NCBI RefSeq assembly: GCF_000003195.3
Contig: NC_012874.2
Location: 62,377,768-62,441,767 of the forward strand
Length of the DNA stretch: 64,000 nt
Source: Sorghum bicolor
Taxonomy: Eukaryota; Streptophyta; Magnoliopsida; Poales; Poaceae
Direction: 5' to 3'
A model generated the notes under the pieces. That model had not been told where the DNA came from. It saw only the letters and a list, made by a program, of their open reading frames with translations, and ran no database searches. Made by a program: the position numbers and the translations under genes. Below, piece after piece: positions 1-12,657 of this stretch. Every line of letters starts with the position of its first letter. Position 1 is the first letter of the stretch.

Positions 1-1345
1 AATATATATGCATTCTTGATCCTTGAGACCTCAAGGTTTATGTGTATGCAGTTCTCATCAAATGGTCGCCAAAACTAACCTCAAATTCCTGCGGCACGCA
101 CTGGTAATCCATCTAGTTAATATTACTTCTCATGACATACGTGGCAGGAGAAGACTTTATGTAGAACTTTATGTACACCGACTTCTCAGGACGGGGGGAC
201 AGATCCTGCACACCGACTTTATGTAGAACTCTGTACCATACGTGGCAGGAGAAGACACAAGAGCATAACTGGTGGTCAATAGTTTCCTTATCTTGATCAC
301 ACAACATTCAGGATGAGGCAGCCCTCTTCTTGTGAGGCGGTCTGCTGTTCAGCACCTTGTTGTGTGCCACTAACCACATAAAAAACTTGCATTTACCTGG
401 AGCCCATTTTTTTCCAAATTCTCTCCCATGGATCAAACTGCATGACCCCCAACAAATAACTCCTCATATGCAGATTTCTCAGAGTATGTTCCTAAGGTAG
501 AGAACCGCCAAATATGAGAGTCATCCACGTCAGGCTGTAATGCTACCTCTGATAGCAAATCCCATATGCTGAGGTATTCTAACATGACAGTTACTGTAAT
601 TGCCCCTGAATATCTTGAACCATCTTAACTCATCAAGAGCTTAATGAACTGTTCTCTTTGTTGCTCTGTTATAGACTTCCCCAAATAGATTAGGTGCCAG
701 TTGGGCTACGCTCTGACCATGCAGCCATCTATCAGTCCACAATAGGGTATCTTTGCCATTGCCTACCTCTGAAATTATAGCCAATATAATGAGAAGAAAG
801 CCTTTGCTGAGGAGTGAACCTGTATTTGAAAAGATGCCCACGGTAGATCAGGTTCTGTCTTAGCCAGAGCCAACGCATCCTAAGGGCCCAACCCAATTGC
901 TGCAGGTTGGAGATATCAAGATCACCAAGTTCAGTTGGCCTGGTGACCAGGCAGTGACCTCCCTTCACATCCTTCCGGCCTCTCCAAAGAAAGCCTCATC
1001 GGATGTTGTCAATGGCTTTAAGGGCCCAGGTACCAGCATGGATGTGAGCACAAACTGAGCCACCACTTATCTGCCAGCCCTTGTGTGAGCAGCTCCGCTT
1101 TCCAACCAGGCAGCATATCTGCAGTCTGGTCTATGGTTGGCTGGAGTTGCTGCTTGTTCAATTTGTGCAGTGAGAGGGGAACCCCCAGGTATTTGCAAGG
1201 GAAGTCCAAAAGTTGGCAAGGAAGACAGTCCTGTAAAAAGGCCTTATCTTCCTCTGAGCACTGTATGGGAAAAACTTTGCTTTTTTGCATATTTGTTCTC
1301 AGCCTGAGGCATCCCCTGGGGTTGCTTGGCCTCAACGACATGAGT
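1..1345 (-). mobile_element. LINE ORF2 fragment, 3' half of reverse transcriptase and zinc-knuckle tail
   Basis: Minus-strand fragments in several frames read as the C-terminal half of a plant LINE ORF2. Around 1341-1018 is the RT thumb region with the typical CKYLGVPLS block preceded by LRTNMQKSK. Around 968-732 is GGHCLV followed by LGWALRMRWLWL. Around 307-113 is a zf-RVT-like segment (LCDQ..ETI.H..CSCVF). Stops and frameshifts show that it is dead. It runs off the left edge of the window. The YADD core that should precede it is absent, so it is either the 3' part of the fragment at 14323-14945 or an independent copy. Confidence 0.85.
134..257. repeat. Local imperfect direct duplication inside LINE fragment
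   Basis: The string CATACGTGGCAGGAGAAGAC occurs at 134-153 and again at 238-257, and a shared ACTTTATGTAGAACT block lies between. This looks like a roughly 104-bp duplication within the minus LINE fragment. Confidence 0.6.
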
Positions 1346-1829
1346 TCATCTGGAACCTAGGCTTCGTGGATGGGGTGCTACCACTGCTGCAGTGCGCTTC
1401 AGCAAATCATCGCTACGGCGACTGCAAGCGGGACCGCTCTCCAGCCGGGGGTGGCGGCTGAGGTGGCAGAACTAGTGAGGAAGACACTGCAACGTCAGAA
1501 CACCGGAACACCACAGGCAGCAACTACGCCAACAGCGGACCTACATGCGGCATCATGCGTTGGGTCACTGTGAGACCACGACGTCAACAAGCCTCCAAGA
1601 TGGTGCCTGCTGCTGCTGCCTCTCCAGTGCAGCAGCATGCGGGCCAGACTGAAGAGATGACAGCCCACAAGATGCCAACTGCTTCAAGTGCCTTCAGCGA
1701 GCTGGGAGGCATGCAGGGATGGCATGCAGGGCCTCCACATCGCGAACGAGCATATTGTCAGACCCTCTGACCCAATGCTGTTGGAGGCTGCTCTCGAGAC
1801 TCCGAGCGCACTTCCAAAGGGGTTACTTG

Positions 1830-2012
1830 CAAGGTTTTAAATAGCGGGCTAAGCTGTTTAGCGGCTTATTCTAAAACAGCTAATAGTGGAGTTAAATTGG
1901 ACTATAGCGAAATATAGCGGCTAAATTGTACATGAACATAAATAGCGGTACCTTGTCTCAAAAGGCTATAGCGGGCTATAACGGCAGCTATAGCGAGAGA
2001 TTTAAAACTATG
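1830..2012. mobile_element. hAT-type MITE, copy 1 (183 bp)
   Basis: The terminal inverted repeats are CAAGGTTTTAAAT at the left and the complement of CATAGTTTTAAAT at the right. The element is flanked by a perfect 8-bp duplication, GTTACTTG, at 1822-1829 and 2013-2020. The interior is rich in TATAGCGGGCTATAGC-like blocks. An 8-bp TSD is the hAT signature. It lies in the ORF1 region of the LINE. Confidence 0.85.
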
Positions 2013-2055
2013 GTTACTTGACTCACCTCCGCGCAACAACAACGTCTTCGGCGAC

Positions 2056-2640
2056 ATGAGGGCCCCGCTGACCTCTGCAGGGCCAAATGCGACGGCATCA
2101 GAGATTTCCTCCTTCCTCTGCTCGTTCATCGTGGCCCCGCCACTGCCTCTACTTCGGCATTTGGCAGTGGGGGATGCGCCACCACCGAGAGACCTTCCGC
2201 CACCATTGCCTCTACCTCAGCAAGCTGCAGTGGAGGGCGCACCACAACCAGAGATCCCTCAAGTCCTACCCCCTCCGCTGTTGCTGCCGGCTGGGGAGAT
2301 GGACCTGGGGGATGCAGAGGAGGTGCCAATCCCACAAGTGGAGGACGCAGCTCTAGAAATTGCTGCTCTAAAAGCCTCACAGCCTCGCCGCAGCGTACGC
2401 TTCTCCAAGAAGACAACTCAGAAGCTTGATCCGGTGAAGCGTGCACAGGAGGTCCTCATGAAGAAGCTGGAGGCACTGGATGAGGGCAAGAACCCAGGGG
2501 AAAGTTAGAAAAACAAGTATCTGGCGATGTTCCGCTCACCGCTCCCAGCAAATGCACTACAGGCCATTGAGGACATGCTTGGAGGTGGCAACGCAGCGAC
2601 GGAGGCTGTTTCACCATCGCCACAGAACTGATTGTAGCAG
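2056..2640 (+). pseudogene. LINE ORF1 C-terminal remnant
   Basis: An open frame at 2056-2508 is proline-rich and ends in a basic stretch (QPRRSVRFSKK, then RAQEVLMKKLEAL). This resembles the end of the ORF1 (gag-like nucleic-acid-binding) protein of grass LINEs. After the stop, the text KYLAMFRSPLPANALQAIE continues the usual family ending. It sits just before ORF2, as expected. Everything upstream of 2056 is eroded and the start used by the frame is not a natural start. The identification rests on recalled family character and not on a search. Confidence 0.55.
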
Positions 2641-2859
2641 AGGGTATGTTAGTTGTTAGTCTTGTCTGGGATGACAATATCTGATTGTGTTAGGGGCCTT
2701 TGTTCTTCCATGGGACGAGGTAGAGTTTGGGTAGGATGGATATCAAAGTAGGTGGATTGTTCTGGTGGTGTGTTTTTTTAGGCTCCATGTATGAGAGCCA
2801 GGTCATTAGTCTTAAAATTAGTCCTGTTTTCTGGATGTCTCCCAAGGTTGTCTACAATT

Positions 2860-3043
2860 CAAGGTTTTAAATAGCGGGCTAAGCTGTTTAGTGGCTTATG
2901 TCTAAAACAGCTAATAGTGGAGCTAAATTGGGCTATAACGAAATATAGCGGCTAAATTGTACATGAACATAAATAGTAGTACCTTGTCTCAAAAGGCTAT
3001 AGCGGGCTATAACGGCAGCTATAGCGAGAGATTTAAAACTATG
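2860..3043. mobile_element. hAT-type MITE, copy 2 (184 bp)
   Basis: It has the same ends and nearly the same interior as 1830-2012. It is flanked by an 8-bp duplication, CTACAATT, at 2852-2859 and 3044-3051. It sits immediately 5' of the ORF2 start of the LINE. Confidence 0.85.
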
Positions 3044-3210
3044 CTACAATTTCAATCAATGAATGACAAAAATTACACCATTCTAAACCAGAATGTCAGA
3101 GGGCTAAATGGAACTGCAAGAAGGCAGGTGGTACATGATTTGGTAGCAGATCACAGAGGCACTGTAATCTGCCTACAGGAAACAAAGCTTTTTGAAGGGA
3201 AACTGGAGGG

Positions 3211-5300
3211 GTGCACACCCCTATAGTATTTTATTAGTAAAAGGCCAAGGCCAAAGTAAAAGGTACAAAACAGAAGTTACAAGAAAGTAAGTAAAAAAAG
3301 GAAGCCAGTTTGGTTTGGTAGAAGACCAGCTCAGGACAAAAAAAAACTGAGAATGAAAATGGCCTTTAGGATTGAGGTCAACCAGGCTAAACAAGGTTTG
3401 TAATCCATTGGTTGAAGTCCGACAGATTTCTTCTCTTCATCCTTAAAGAAAGCAGATGAAGTTCATCTTTGAAACACACCTTTGAGAGTTGCAAGTTAGG
3501 GGGAACTTGCCTGAAGATCCAGTCATTTCTTGCCTTCCAGATGCACCAACACATGAGGATAATGATCTCCATAAAGAAGGGGACTTGGAGCTGGTCTTTG
3601 AAGTTTTGCAGATTTTGAAAGGGACCAATTGCAGTATCTACTTAAATGCCAATCCAAGCCCACCACTGATCAGCATAGGGACACCAGAAAGAGATGGACT
3701 AGGGATTCTTTCAACAGCCCCTAGACAGAGCACACAACTAAAATCTTGTAATTCCATGTTTTTCCTTTTTAAGAGCTCTCTTGTGCTTAACCTGTCATTT
3801 ATTAGCAACCAGAAAAATACCTTATGCTTGTTCTCACATGATGAATTCCACAGCCATTTATAAACAGGATGTAGGATACTGTGTCCCTTCAAATGTTTGT
3901 AGGCCTTTTTAACTTAAAATTTACTGGAGTTCCAAATATATGACCACTTGTCTGCTGATTGGAAAAAGTCTACATCACCCCTGAACTATGGGGTGGTGTC
4001 TACTTTACCCCCCCCCACTATGAATCAGTCTAATTTACCCTTTGAACTATCCAAAACTGTTCAAATCACCCCCCGGACGGTTTTTGATGGCGGTTTTGCT
4101 ACAGTACCGTGGTTTTGACTTGTTTCCTATTTGTTTTTAATAATCTTTAAAAAATCATAGTAAATCACAGAAAAATCATAAAATAGAAAAGTCTAATTTT
4201 GCTGGACTCCGCATGAGTAGATCTACACAATGAATATATAATATCATATACTTTAATATAAATTTTTTTATGTAGCTTTAAATTAGTTAGAAAAATCAAA
4301 TTTTATCTGTAATTAATTGGAATAATTCATAGCTGCAGCTTCTGTGGTCCAATTGTGGTGAAATTTTTATGGTGGACTAACTATTCTATGCTTGAACTAT
4401 AGTAAATATTTGATACTCATAGGATCATGTATAACTAAGTTTATTCAGGTTTATGCTTGTTAAATATAAATAAATCTATAACTAAGTTATACATGATCCG
4501 ATGAGTTTGAAATATTTAATATAGTTCAAGCATAGAATAATTAGTCCACCCAAAAAATTTCACCACAATTTGACCACAGAAGCTGCAGCTATGAATTATT
4601 CCAATTAATTACAGATAAAATTTGATTTTTCTAACTAATTTAAAGCTATAGAAAAAATTGTACTAAAGTATATCATATTATATATTCATTGCGTAGATCT
4701 ACTCATGTGGAGTCCAACAAAATTAAATTTTCTATTTTATGATTTTTCTGTGATTTACTATGATTTTTCAAAGACTATATGAAAACAAATAGAACAAAAG
4801 AAAAAGTCAAAACCACCGTTACTGTAGCAAAACCATGGTTACTGTAGCAAAACCACCATAAAAAACCACCTGGGGGGGTGATTTGAATGGTTTTGGATAG
4901 TTCATGGAGTAAATTAGACTCTTTCATAGTTCGAGGAATAAAGTAGACACCACCCCATAGTTCAGGGGGTGATGTAGACTTTTTCCTCTGCTGATTTATC
5001 TAATTGAATTTGCTACAACCGAGTCTGAAGTTGGATCATCTGAGAGTGGGCTTGAGTAGAAAGAGGCAGATTGAATAGATTGTGAAACGGGGTCTGGGAT
5101 ATACCATCTTTGAGTACCATCTTTTTCTTTTTTACAAAAGAGTATAGTTCTGGGAATTTGTGTGCCATTGGTTCATTGTCCCATAGGTCTTCCCAAAGGT
5201 AGCAAGTTTTACCATTATTTATTTGAACTTTTGCCATACCTTTGAATTTATCCAACAACTTGACCACGTCCCTCCACCAAAAGGATCCTTTTTTCACTTA
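3211..5300 (-). mobile_element. Minus-strand LINE 3' fragment inserted in the + LINE endonuclease
   Basis: Reading from right to left, 5297-5013 gives a LINE RT C-terminal region (WWRDVVKLLDKFKG, YLWEDLWDNEP), and 3892-3638 the zf-RVT region (YKWLWNSSCENKHKVFFWLL, STRELLKRKNMELQDFSCVLC). The tail at 3628-3387 (ILMCWCIWKARNDWIF) follows. The 3' end near 3230 carries an AATAAAATACT-type signal. The fragment interrupts the + LINE endonuclease (CLQETKL on the left, AFLPAIG on the right). Its own body is split by the foldback element at 3961-4986. Confidence 0.8.
3961..4986. mobile_element. Foldback (Mutator-like) element, 1026 bp
   Basis: This is an almost complete palindrome: both arms of roughly 450-500 bp begin GGAAAAAGTCTACATCACC and mirror each other through an A/T-rich centre near 4450. 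It is flanked by a perfect 10-bp direct duplication, TCTGCTGATT, at 3951-3960 and 4987-4996. Long arms with a 9-10 bp TSD fit a non-autonomous Mutator-like foldback element. There is no coding capacity. It is inserted in the minus LINE fragment. Confidence 0.85.
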
Positions 5301-6978
5301 TCATTAATCAGACCCTGGGCCAGCACAGCAGTTCATAGGCGCATATGCCTTCCTACCAGCAATAGGAGTTTGTGGAGGGGTTACTATTGCAGTCTCCAGA
5401 GATTTTTACAGCCTCTACAATATCATAGTGAACGTGCAGAACAAATGACTCAACTTGGAGTTTAACAGGAGTGTATGGACCCCAAGAGGACAGCGAGAAA
5501 CTACAGTTCTTAGCAGAGATCAAGAATATAAGACAAAACTTGTTGCCACAGTGGATTATCATCGGAGATTTCAACCTAATTGTAAGGGCAGCCAATAAAA
5601 ACAACCATAGAGTAAACCGGCGAATGATGGGCAGGTTCAGAGCGACTGTGGATGAATTGGATTTGAAGGAGATAAAACTTCATGGACGCAGGTTCACATG
5701 GTCAAAGTGAAACACCAAACCCAACATTGACAAGAATTGATCATCTCCTTTGCACACGCGAATGGGAGGTGCAGCATACAAACAACTACTTACAGGCAAT
5801 CTCTTCCAGCATGTCAGACCACTGCCTGCTACTTCTAACTTGCACACCTTTACAGCACAGATACAAGGGCTTCCGTTTTGAGTCCTATTGGGTCCAGCTC
5901 GAGGGTTTCCAGGAAGTCGTTCAGCAGTCATGGAATAAACCATGTAGGAGTACGGATCCAGCAAGAACTCTACACATAAAGCTTGCACAGTTGGGGAAAT
6001 CACTGAATACCTAGAACAAAATGATCTCCTGCAGCTTGCGAACCACAGCACACATTGCTCAGGAGATAATACTCAGGTTAGACCAGGCTCAAGAACAGCC
6101 ACAACTCGCAGCACCGGAAATAGAGCTAAGGAAATTAGCCAAACACAGGCTGCTAGGCATTGCTGCACTAAGAAGAATTAAAATTCGACAAAGGGCCCGG
6201 CTGACATGGATATGAGTGGGAGATGCTAACACAAAATTTTTCATCTAAGGGCCAATGGCCGAAGAAGGAAAAATTTCATTCCTAGCCTTCAGCACGATGG
6301 TCGAATGCTAACAGCTCATCTTGACAAAGCACAAGCGCTGCAATCTTATTTTACCGAACTATTAGGAACAACAACACAAAGAGTGCTGACAATAAATTGG
6401 GACCTATTAAACATACAGCCATACAATCTGCAACACCTTGATGAACCATTAACCGAGGAGGAGGTCCATCAGGCAATCTTGGAGGCTCCAACAGAGAAGG
6501 CGCTGGGACTAGATGGATACATAGGATTGTTCTACAAGCATTGCTGGAACACCATGAAGACAGATCTGATGAAAGCATTGGAAGACATTTTCAATCTCAG
6601 AGGGCGCCACTGGAATTTACTCAACACAGCGAACAATACCTTGGTGCCCAAAAAAGAGGACACTCAGTCGGCCAAGGACTACAGACCAATAAGCCTCATT
6701 CATAGTGTGGCAAAAATCTTGGCCAAGGTGATGGCGAACAGACTTGCACCAAATTTGGAAACAATAGTATCTAGAGTCAGAGTGCATTCTTAAAAGGGAG
6801 AAGCATTCAGGACAACTTCCAATACGTCCAAGGGGCAATTTGACACTTCCACAGAAATAAAACTCCAATGGTTTTTTGTCAAGTTAGATATTGCGAAAGC
6901 CTTCGACAATGTTCGCTGGGAATAACTGCTAGAAGTGATGCAGCACTTGGGGTTCGGATAGAGATGGCGGGACGTGGT

Positions 6979-7392
6979 TGTTAGCTAAATTGTTACACGT
7001 CTTGTAATCTTTTGTTTCCAAGTTATCAAGTAGAATATCAGGTAGATTAGAGGATGGGCATGACCGGAGGCGTGCCGGGTCATGACTCAATCCTGAGTCG
7101 GTTTGGTAGGCGCCATGGCGGGCGTCGCGCACGCGGTGGATGACACGGTGAAATGTCGGACACTCGGCGCACGTCGTGGCACAGGAGTCCTAATCCAGGT
7201 GGTCCGTGCTTGAGATCATGTTCTATATATATGAATAAAGTGGACCGAAGGAGCTGCGGCTTGGGCAGCACAAAACCCTAACTTATCGTATTCTCCATCT
7301 ATATACTTTCCGTGGTCACCATCCAGCTCTCGCCATCGTAGATCGTTGTCAGCAATGTGACAAGAGTCGCTGGAGCAGCTCTTGCTCCAACA
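6979..7392 (+). repeat. 5' LTR of Copia element
   Basis: 414 bp, TGTTAG...CAACA. A TATATATATG stretch near 7223 followed by AATAAAG fits the LTR promoter/polyadenylation region. Confidence 0.93.
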
Positions 7393-7510
7393 CGTGGTAT
7401 TAGAGTCGAGGCTGATAGAAGGAGACGCCGGTGTCAGGAGGTAGAAGAAGAGGAGAAGCTAGGTGCAGACGAACACCCATGAAAAGAAGGAGGATTCCAA
7501 GATTGTCGTG

Positions 7511-10500
7511 ATGAGCACGTCGGCAAACCAGGAGGCGATGGAGAAGGCATTCAATCAGGCATCGAACAACCTGATGTGGCTGATGTTAACACGCTGAAAC
7601 TATCAGGAGTGGTCATCGCATATTCAGTGCAATCTAGAAGCCATGTTCCTTTAGGACGCGATCACTGATGACAAGGTTGAGCGACGTCAGGACAGGTTGG
7701 CACTTGGGGCCATGCTTCGTGGCGTGCCATCAGAGATGCACCCCATGTTGCTGAGCAAGAAGACAGTGAAGGAAGCTTGGGAGGCCATCAAATTGATGTG
7801 TCTTGGGGCAGATCGTGTCAAAGCGGTGAGTGCCCAGAAGCTGTTGGCAGAATCTGAGTGGATTACCTTCAAGGTTGGAGAAACAATCGAGGAGTTTGCC
7901 ATCAGAATTACCAAGATTTCAACTGATCTGTCAGGGCTTGGGGATAAGAGTGTCGATGAGAAAAGGGTGGTGAGGAAATTTCTCAGAGTAGTTCCTGCTC
8001 GTTACAATCAGATAGCAGTGGCCACTGAGATGTTTTGTGATCTTGACACGCTCAGCATTGAGGAATTGATTGGTCGTCTGAGGGCGGCTGAGGAACGTTT
8101 TGAATCTGCTGTCAAGAAGGTCACAGAGAAAACTGATGAGTGGACGACCAAGAGATTATGGAAACTCGTATCTGAGTCATCATCATCCTCATCAGGGCAC
8201 AAAGGAGGTAAACCGGTATGTCCGCAAGGACAAGTCTGGAACAGGGGCACCGAGGACGCATGTGATTATGGAAACGGACTCACGTCGATGGGTACCCCAA
8301 GGAGGAAGGGCAGATGCAACAAATGTAAAGTCTACGGTCACTATGCGAAAGAATGTAAGACGAAGCCAAATGAGGAGAGGAAGGAAGTTGCTCACCATGC
8401 TGCTGCAGACGGTGAGACCAGGGCTCTGCTAGTAGCCTAGGTATGCTCGTTGGTGCGATCGCCAATCTGGCGAGCGCCGAGTGTGTTCCTGAATCAGGAA
8501 CGCGTATTCCCTAGAGAATACCACGAGGGAGCGTGGATCCTTGACACGGGGGCAACTAATCATATGATGGGTTGCCGGGAAGCCTTGGCAAGTCTAGATG
8601 AGTCAGTTCATGGCGCTGTGCGTTTTGGAGATGGATCAACAGTGCAGACTCAGGGCATTGGTGCAGTGGCGATCTCAGGGAAGAATGAAGAACATCGTGT
8701 TCTCACTGATGTGTATTATATTCCATCGCTGAAATGTAACATTGTTAGCCTTGGATAGTTGGAAGAAGCAGGGTGCCGGGTGAAAATTGATCATGGCATG
8801 ATGGAGGTCTTCGATAGAACCCAGACTGCAAACGGGCAGCGGGGAGTGCTCATCAGGGCAGAAAGGAAGAATCGTCTCTATGTCATGAAGATCAAGTTGA
8901 CCACACCCGTATGTCTGCTGTCAAAGCTAGAAGAGACCGCATGGCTGTGGCATGCCAGATATGGTCATCTGAACTTCAGGTCGCTGCAGGAACTCTATAA
9001 AAGGGACATGGTGGGAGGCTTACCACAGATCAAAGAGCCAGAGCAGGTCTGTGATGGCTGTGTGTTGGGCAAACACCACAGAGCTCCTTTTCCTCGAGCA
9101 ACTGCTTATCGAGCTCAGGAAGGATTGGAGCTGATTTCTGTGGACAGATAATGCCACCTACACCAGGGGGTAAATCCTATTTTCTCCCGGTAGTTGATGA
9201 TCATAGCCGATATACAGTGGCGGAGCCAGAAATAAGATAAAGCAGGGGCCAATTTGCCAAAAAAAATCAAAAGCATGCTTCCGCGCATGCATACAGAAGC
9301 CAATTTGCTAATTGAATCAACATAAGTATAGTAAAAAAATAGTGTTAGTACTCATAATTAAGTCCCGGTATACAGAATGCAATTAGTACTTTTAGAAGAA
9401 TCAACATGACTTATAACGACGATAGCAACATAAGCAAAGAAAACGGTAATGAAGTAATGGATCCTAGCAACAGCGGTGGGAGCACTGCTACAAAACTGCT
9501 TTTTATTTTTCTAAATGGCGGGAGTGCTACACGGTTGCTATCTAGGGGCATGCATGGCTGACCAATGACCATAGCCTCAGCCGATCTACGCCTAGTCTGT
9601 CACAGCTAATTCGAAGACTTTATGGTGCAAGAACAGAGGGGCTCCATCAGCAAATTACGGAGGCAAGGGGGGGCCATGGCCCAGTATGGCCCTCACCTAG
9701 CTCCGCCAGTGCCGATATATGTGGTTAGAACTTTTGGCAACAAAAGCTGAGGCGTTTGTCCAGTTCAAGAAGATCAAAGCTGAAGCTGAGTTGGAGTCAG
9801 ATCGTCAGCTTAAAGCCTTCAGATCAGACTGTGGTGGGGACTGGGGAGTTCAACTCGGGTTTGTTTGTGACATTTTGCAGGGATTCAGGCATTAAACATC
9901 ATACCACAACACCATATACACCATAGCAAAATAGCATAGTCGAACGACGAAATCAAACCATCGTGGAGATGGCATGCTGTTTATTGAAATCGATGGGTGT
10001 CCCAGGTATGTTTTGGGGTGAAGCTGTCAAGACAGCTGTGTATTTGTTGAATCGTGCACCCACAAAAAGTCTGAACGACAAAACACCGTTTGAAGCTTGG
10101 TATGGAAGAAAACCAGGTGTCAAACATTTGCGTGTGTTTGGGTGTACAACATACGCAAAGAAGCTGGGTCTAGGGATATCCAAATTGACTGACAGGACGA
10201 TTTCGGGGGTGTTTCTCGGTTATGAACCAGGCTCAAAAGGGTTCAGGGTGTATGATCCAGCGAAGGGTCGCTTAATGGTGTCCAGAGATGTGCTGTTTGA
10301 TGAAAAGAAAGCATGGAATTGGGGGGAGAAAGATGATGGAAGACAGGCAACGACAACAGCACTGAGCACGTTTTTAGTGGATTATTCAGATGCAGACACT
10401 GTTCCTGGTCCGACAATAAACCAAGAGATAGGTCAGGGTGATGTTTCACTGAGCGATGATGGCGCAATTGCACCAGCTTCTCCAAATACATCTTCAATTC

Positions 10501-12234
10501 TATCCCAAGCAAGTGAAACTGGCACACCAGGCACACCAGGGTCCACACCATTGCATCATCCAGTACAGTTTGCCACACCTCCGACTGGTGGCGCAGCATA
10601 CCACTCAGGTATAGAATTGTCCTTGATCTTCTAGATTCCACAGATCCTATTGATGTGGAGTATAGTGGAGTTTGCTTAGTTGCTGCAGAAGAGCCCAGCT
10701 CAGTTGAGGAGGCGTTAGGTGAAGATTGTTGGAAGCAAGCAATGAAAGCCGAGATGCAGTCTATTGAAGAGAATAGAACCTGGGATATCAGTGAGCTGCC
10801 GAAAAGGGCAGAAGGCAATAGGCCTTAAATGGGTTTTCAAACTGAAAAAGGATCTTGAAGGTAATGTTGTCAAGCATAAGGCCAGGTTGGTGGCAAAAGG
10901 CTATGCTCAGGTACAGGGAGTAGACTTTGAAGAAGTTTCTGCTCCGGTTGCCAGGATAGAAACAGTAAGGGTGCTGCTAGCTTTAGCTGCACAAGGTGGT
11001 TGGCAAGTTCATCATATGGATGTCAAGTCCGCTTTCTTGAATGGAGATTTGACATAAAATGTGTATGTGAAGCAACCTCCTAGATTTATTGTTGGCAATG
11101 GTGACAAAGTCTTAAAGTTGACAAAAGCTCTTTATGGCCTGAGACAAGCTCCAAGAGCTTGGAACTTTAAGCTTGACAGAGAATTAGTTGCTCTGGGTTT
11201 TGAGAGAAGTAAACTAGAGCATGCAATATATAGAAGAAGCAACAAAGGTTCTCTACTTCTTGTGGGAGTATATGTTGATGATATAGTGATATGTGGACCA
11301 GATGTCAATGACATAAGTCGGTTCAAGCAAGAAATGCAGAAGAAGTTCAACATGAGTGATCTAGGCCTCCTGAGTTACTATCTTGGCATTGAGGTCAAGC
11401 AAGGAGAAGAAGGGATCACATTGAGTCAATATGCTTATGCAAATAAAATATTGAAGAATGCAGGGATGCTGAATTGTAACTCCACTGCAACTCCAATGGA
11501 AGCTCGGCTCAAACTCAGCAAGAAGATGGAAAATGAGGTTGTCAGGTCCACAGACTACAGAAGCATTGTTGGTAGCCTCAGGTACCTTGTCAACACTAGA
11601 CCTGATCTTGCTTTTTCAGTCGGTGTTGTCAGTAGGTTCATGGAGGCACCAAGCAAAACTCATTGGGGTGCTGTAAAACAAGTTTTAAGATACCTGAAGG
11701 GGACAGTAAGCTTGGGCTGCAGGTATGCAAGCAAGAGGTGAAGAACCGAATCCTTTCTTGTTTGGGTTCAGTGATAGTGATTTTGCAGGGGACATAGAAG
11801 ACAGAAAAAGCACAACTGGCGTTGTCTATTTCCTGGGCAATAATCTTGTCACCTGGACTTCACAAAAGCAGAAGATTGTGACTTTATCATCATGTGAAGC
11901 AGAGTACGTGGCAGGTGCAGAAGCTGCATGTCAAGGTGTCTGGCTGAGTCGCCTGATAGAGGACTTGTTGGGAACAAAGGAAGCATCGGTAAGGTTGCTC
12001 ATGGACAACAAATCGGCAATTGCTCTGAGTAAAAATCCTGTGCATCATGACAGAAGTAAGCACATAGACACGAGATTTCATTCTCTATGTGAATGTGTGG
12101 AGCAAGGCAAGGTCGAGGTAGAGCATATAGGCACAGCAGGTCAGCTGGCAGATATGTTCACAAAGGCCTTGGGACGAGCTAGATTTCTTCAGTTGAGGAA
12201 GGCTATCGGCGTGGTGGATGTGCAACAAATTTAG
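7511..12234 (+). pseudogene. Copia gag-pol polyprotein remnant
   Basis: The ATG at 7511 opens gag in the frame that continues to 8440, with in-frame stops near 7598 and 7654. A CNKCKVYGHYAKEC zinc knuckle (about 8317-8358) follows. Protease (WILDTGATNHM) is at about 8535, and the GAG-pre-integrase and integrase N-terminus (LWHARYGHLNFRSL; CDGC) at 8940-9150. The integrase core is split by a hAT MITE. The integrase C-terminus (LNRAPTKSLNDKTPFEAW) starts at 9963. RT (10764-11741) contains [24 protein letters not shown] and the catalytic YVDDIV. RNase H is at 11725-12234 (SDSDFAGD, SSCEAEYVA, ADMFTKAL). Frameshifts and stops between blocks make it non-coding today. Confidence 0.93.
9215..9711. 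mobile_element. hAT-type MITE in the Copia integrase (497 bp)
   Basis: The ends are CAGTGGCGGAGCCAG and the complement CACTGGCGGAGCTAG. A perfect 8-bp duplication CCGATATA is at 9207-9214 and 9712-9719. It interrupts the integrase after VDDHSRYT and the reading resumes with MWLELLATKAEAF. There is no coding capacity. Confidence 0.9.
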
Positions 12235-12243
12235 GGGGAGAAA

Positions 12244-12657
12244 TGTTAGCTAAATTGTTACACATCTTGTAATTTTTTGTTTCCAAATTATCAAGTAGAA
12301 TATCAGGTAGATTAGAGGATGGGCATGACCGGAGGCGTGCCGGGTCATGACTCAATCCTGAGTCGGTTTGGTAGGCGCCATGGCGGGCGTCGCGCACGCG
12401 GTGGATGACACGGTGAAATGTCGGACACTCGATGCACGTCGTGGCGCGGGAGTCCTGATCCAGGCGGTCTGTGCTTGAGATCATGTTCTATATATATGAA
12501 TAAAGTGGACCGAAGGAGCTGCGGCTTGGGCAGCACAAAACCCTAACTTATCGTATTCTCCATCTATATACTTTCCGTGGTCACCGTCCAGCTCTCGCCA
12601 TCGTAGATCGTTGTCAGCAACGTGACAAGAGTCGCCGGAGCAGCTCTTGCTCCAACA
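12244..12657 (+). repeat. 3' LTR of Copia element
   Basis: 414 bp, preceded by the polypurine tract. It differs from the 5' LTR mostly by transitions. Confidence 0.93.

Larger units (their letters stand above)
6979..12657 (+). mobile_element. Ty1/Copia LTR retrotransposon, full length but decayed
   Basis: Two 414-bp LTRs (6979-7392 and 12244-12657) begin TGTTAG and end CCAACA. The target duplication GTGGT is at 6974-6978 and 12658-12662. The primer-binding-like site TGGTATTAGAGTC (7395-7407) resembles initiator tRNA-Met complement. The polypurine tract TTAGGGGGAGAAA is at 12231-12243. The interior runs gag, protease, integrase, RT, RNase H, the Copia order. I count about 13 differences between the LTRs (about 3%), so insertion is not very recent. 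It sits inside the RT of the + LINE. Confidence 0.95.
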
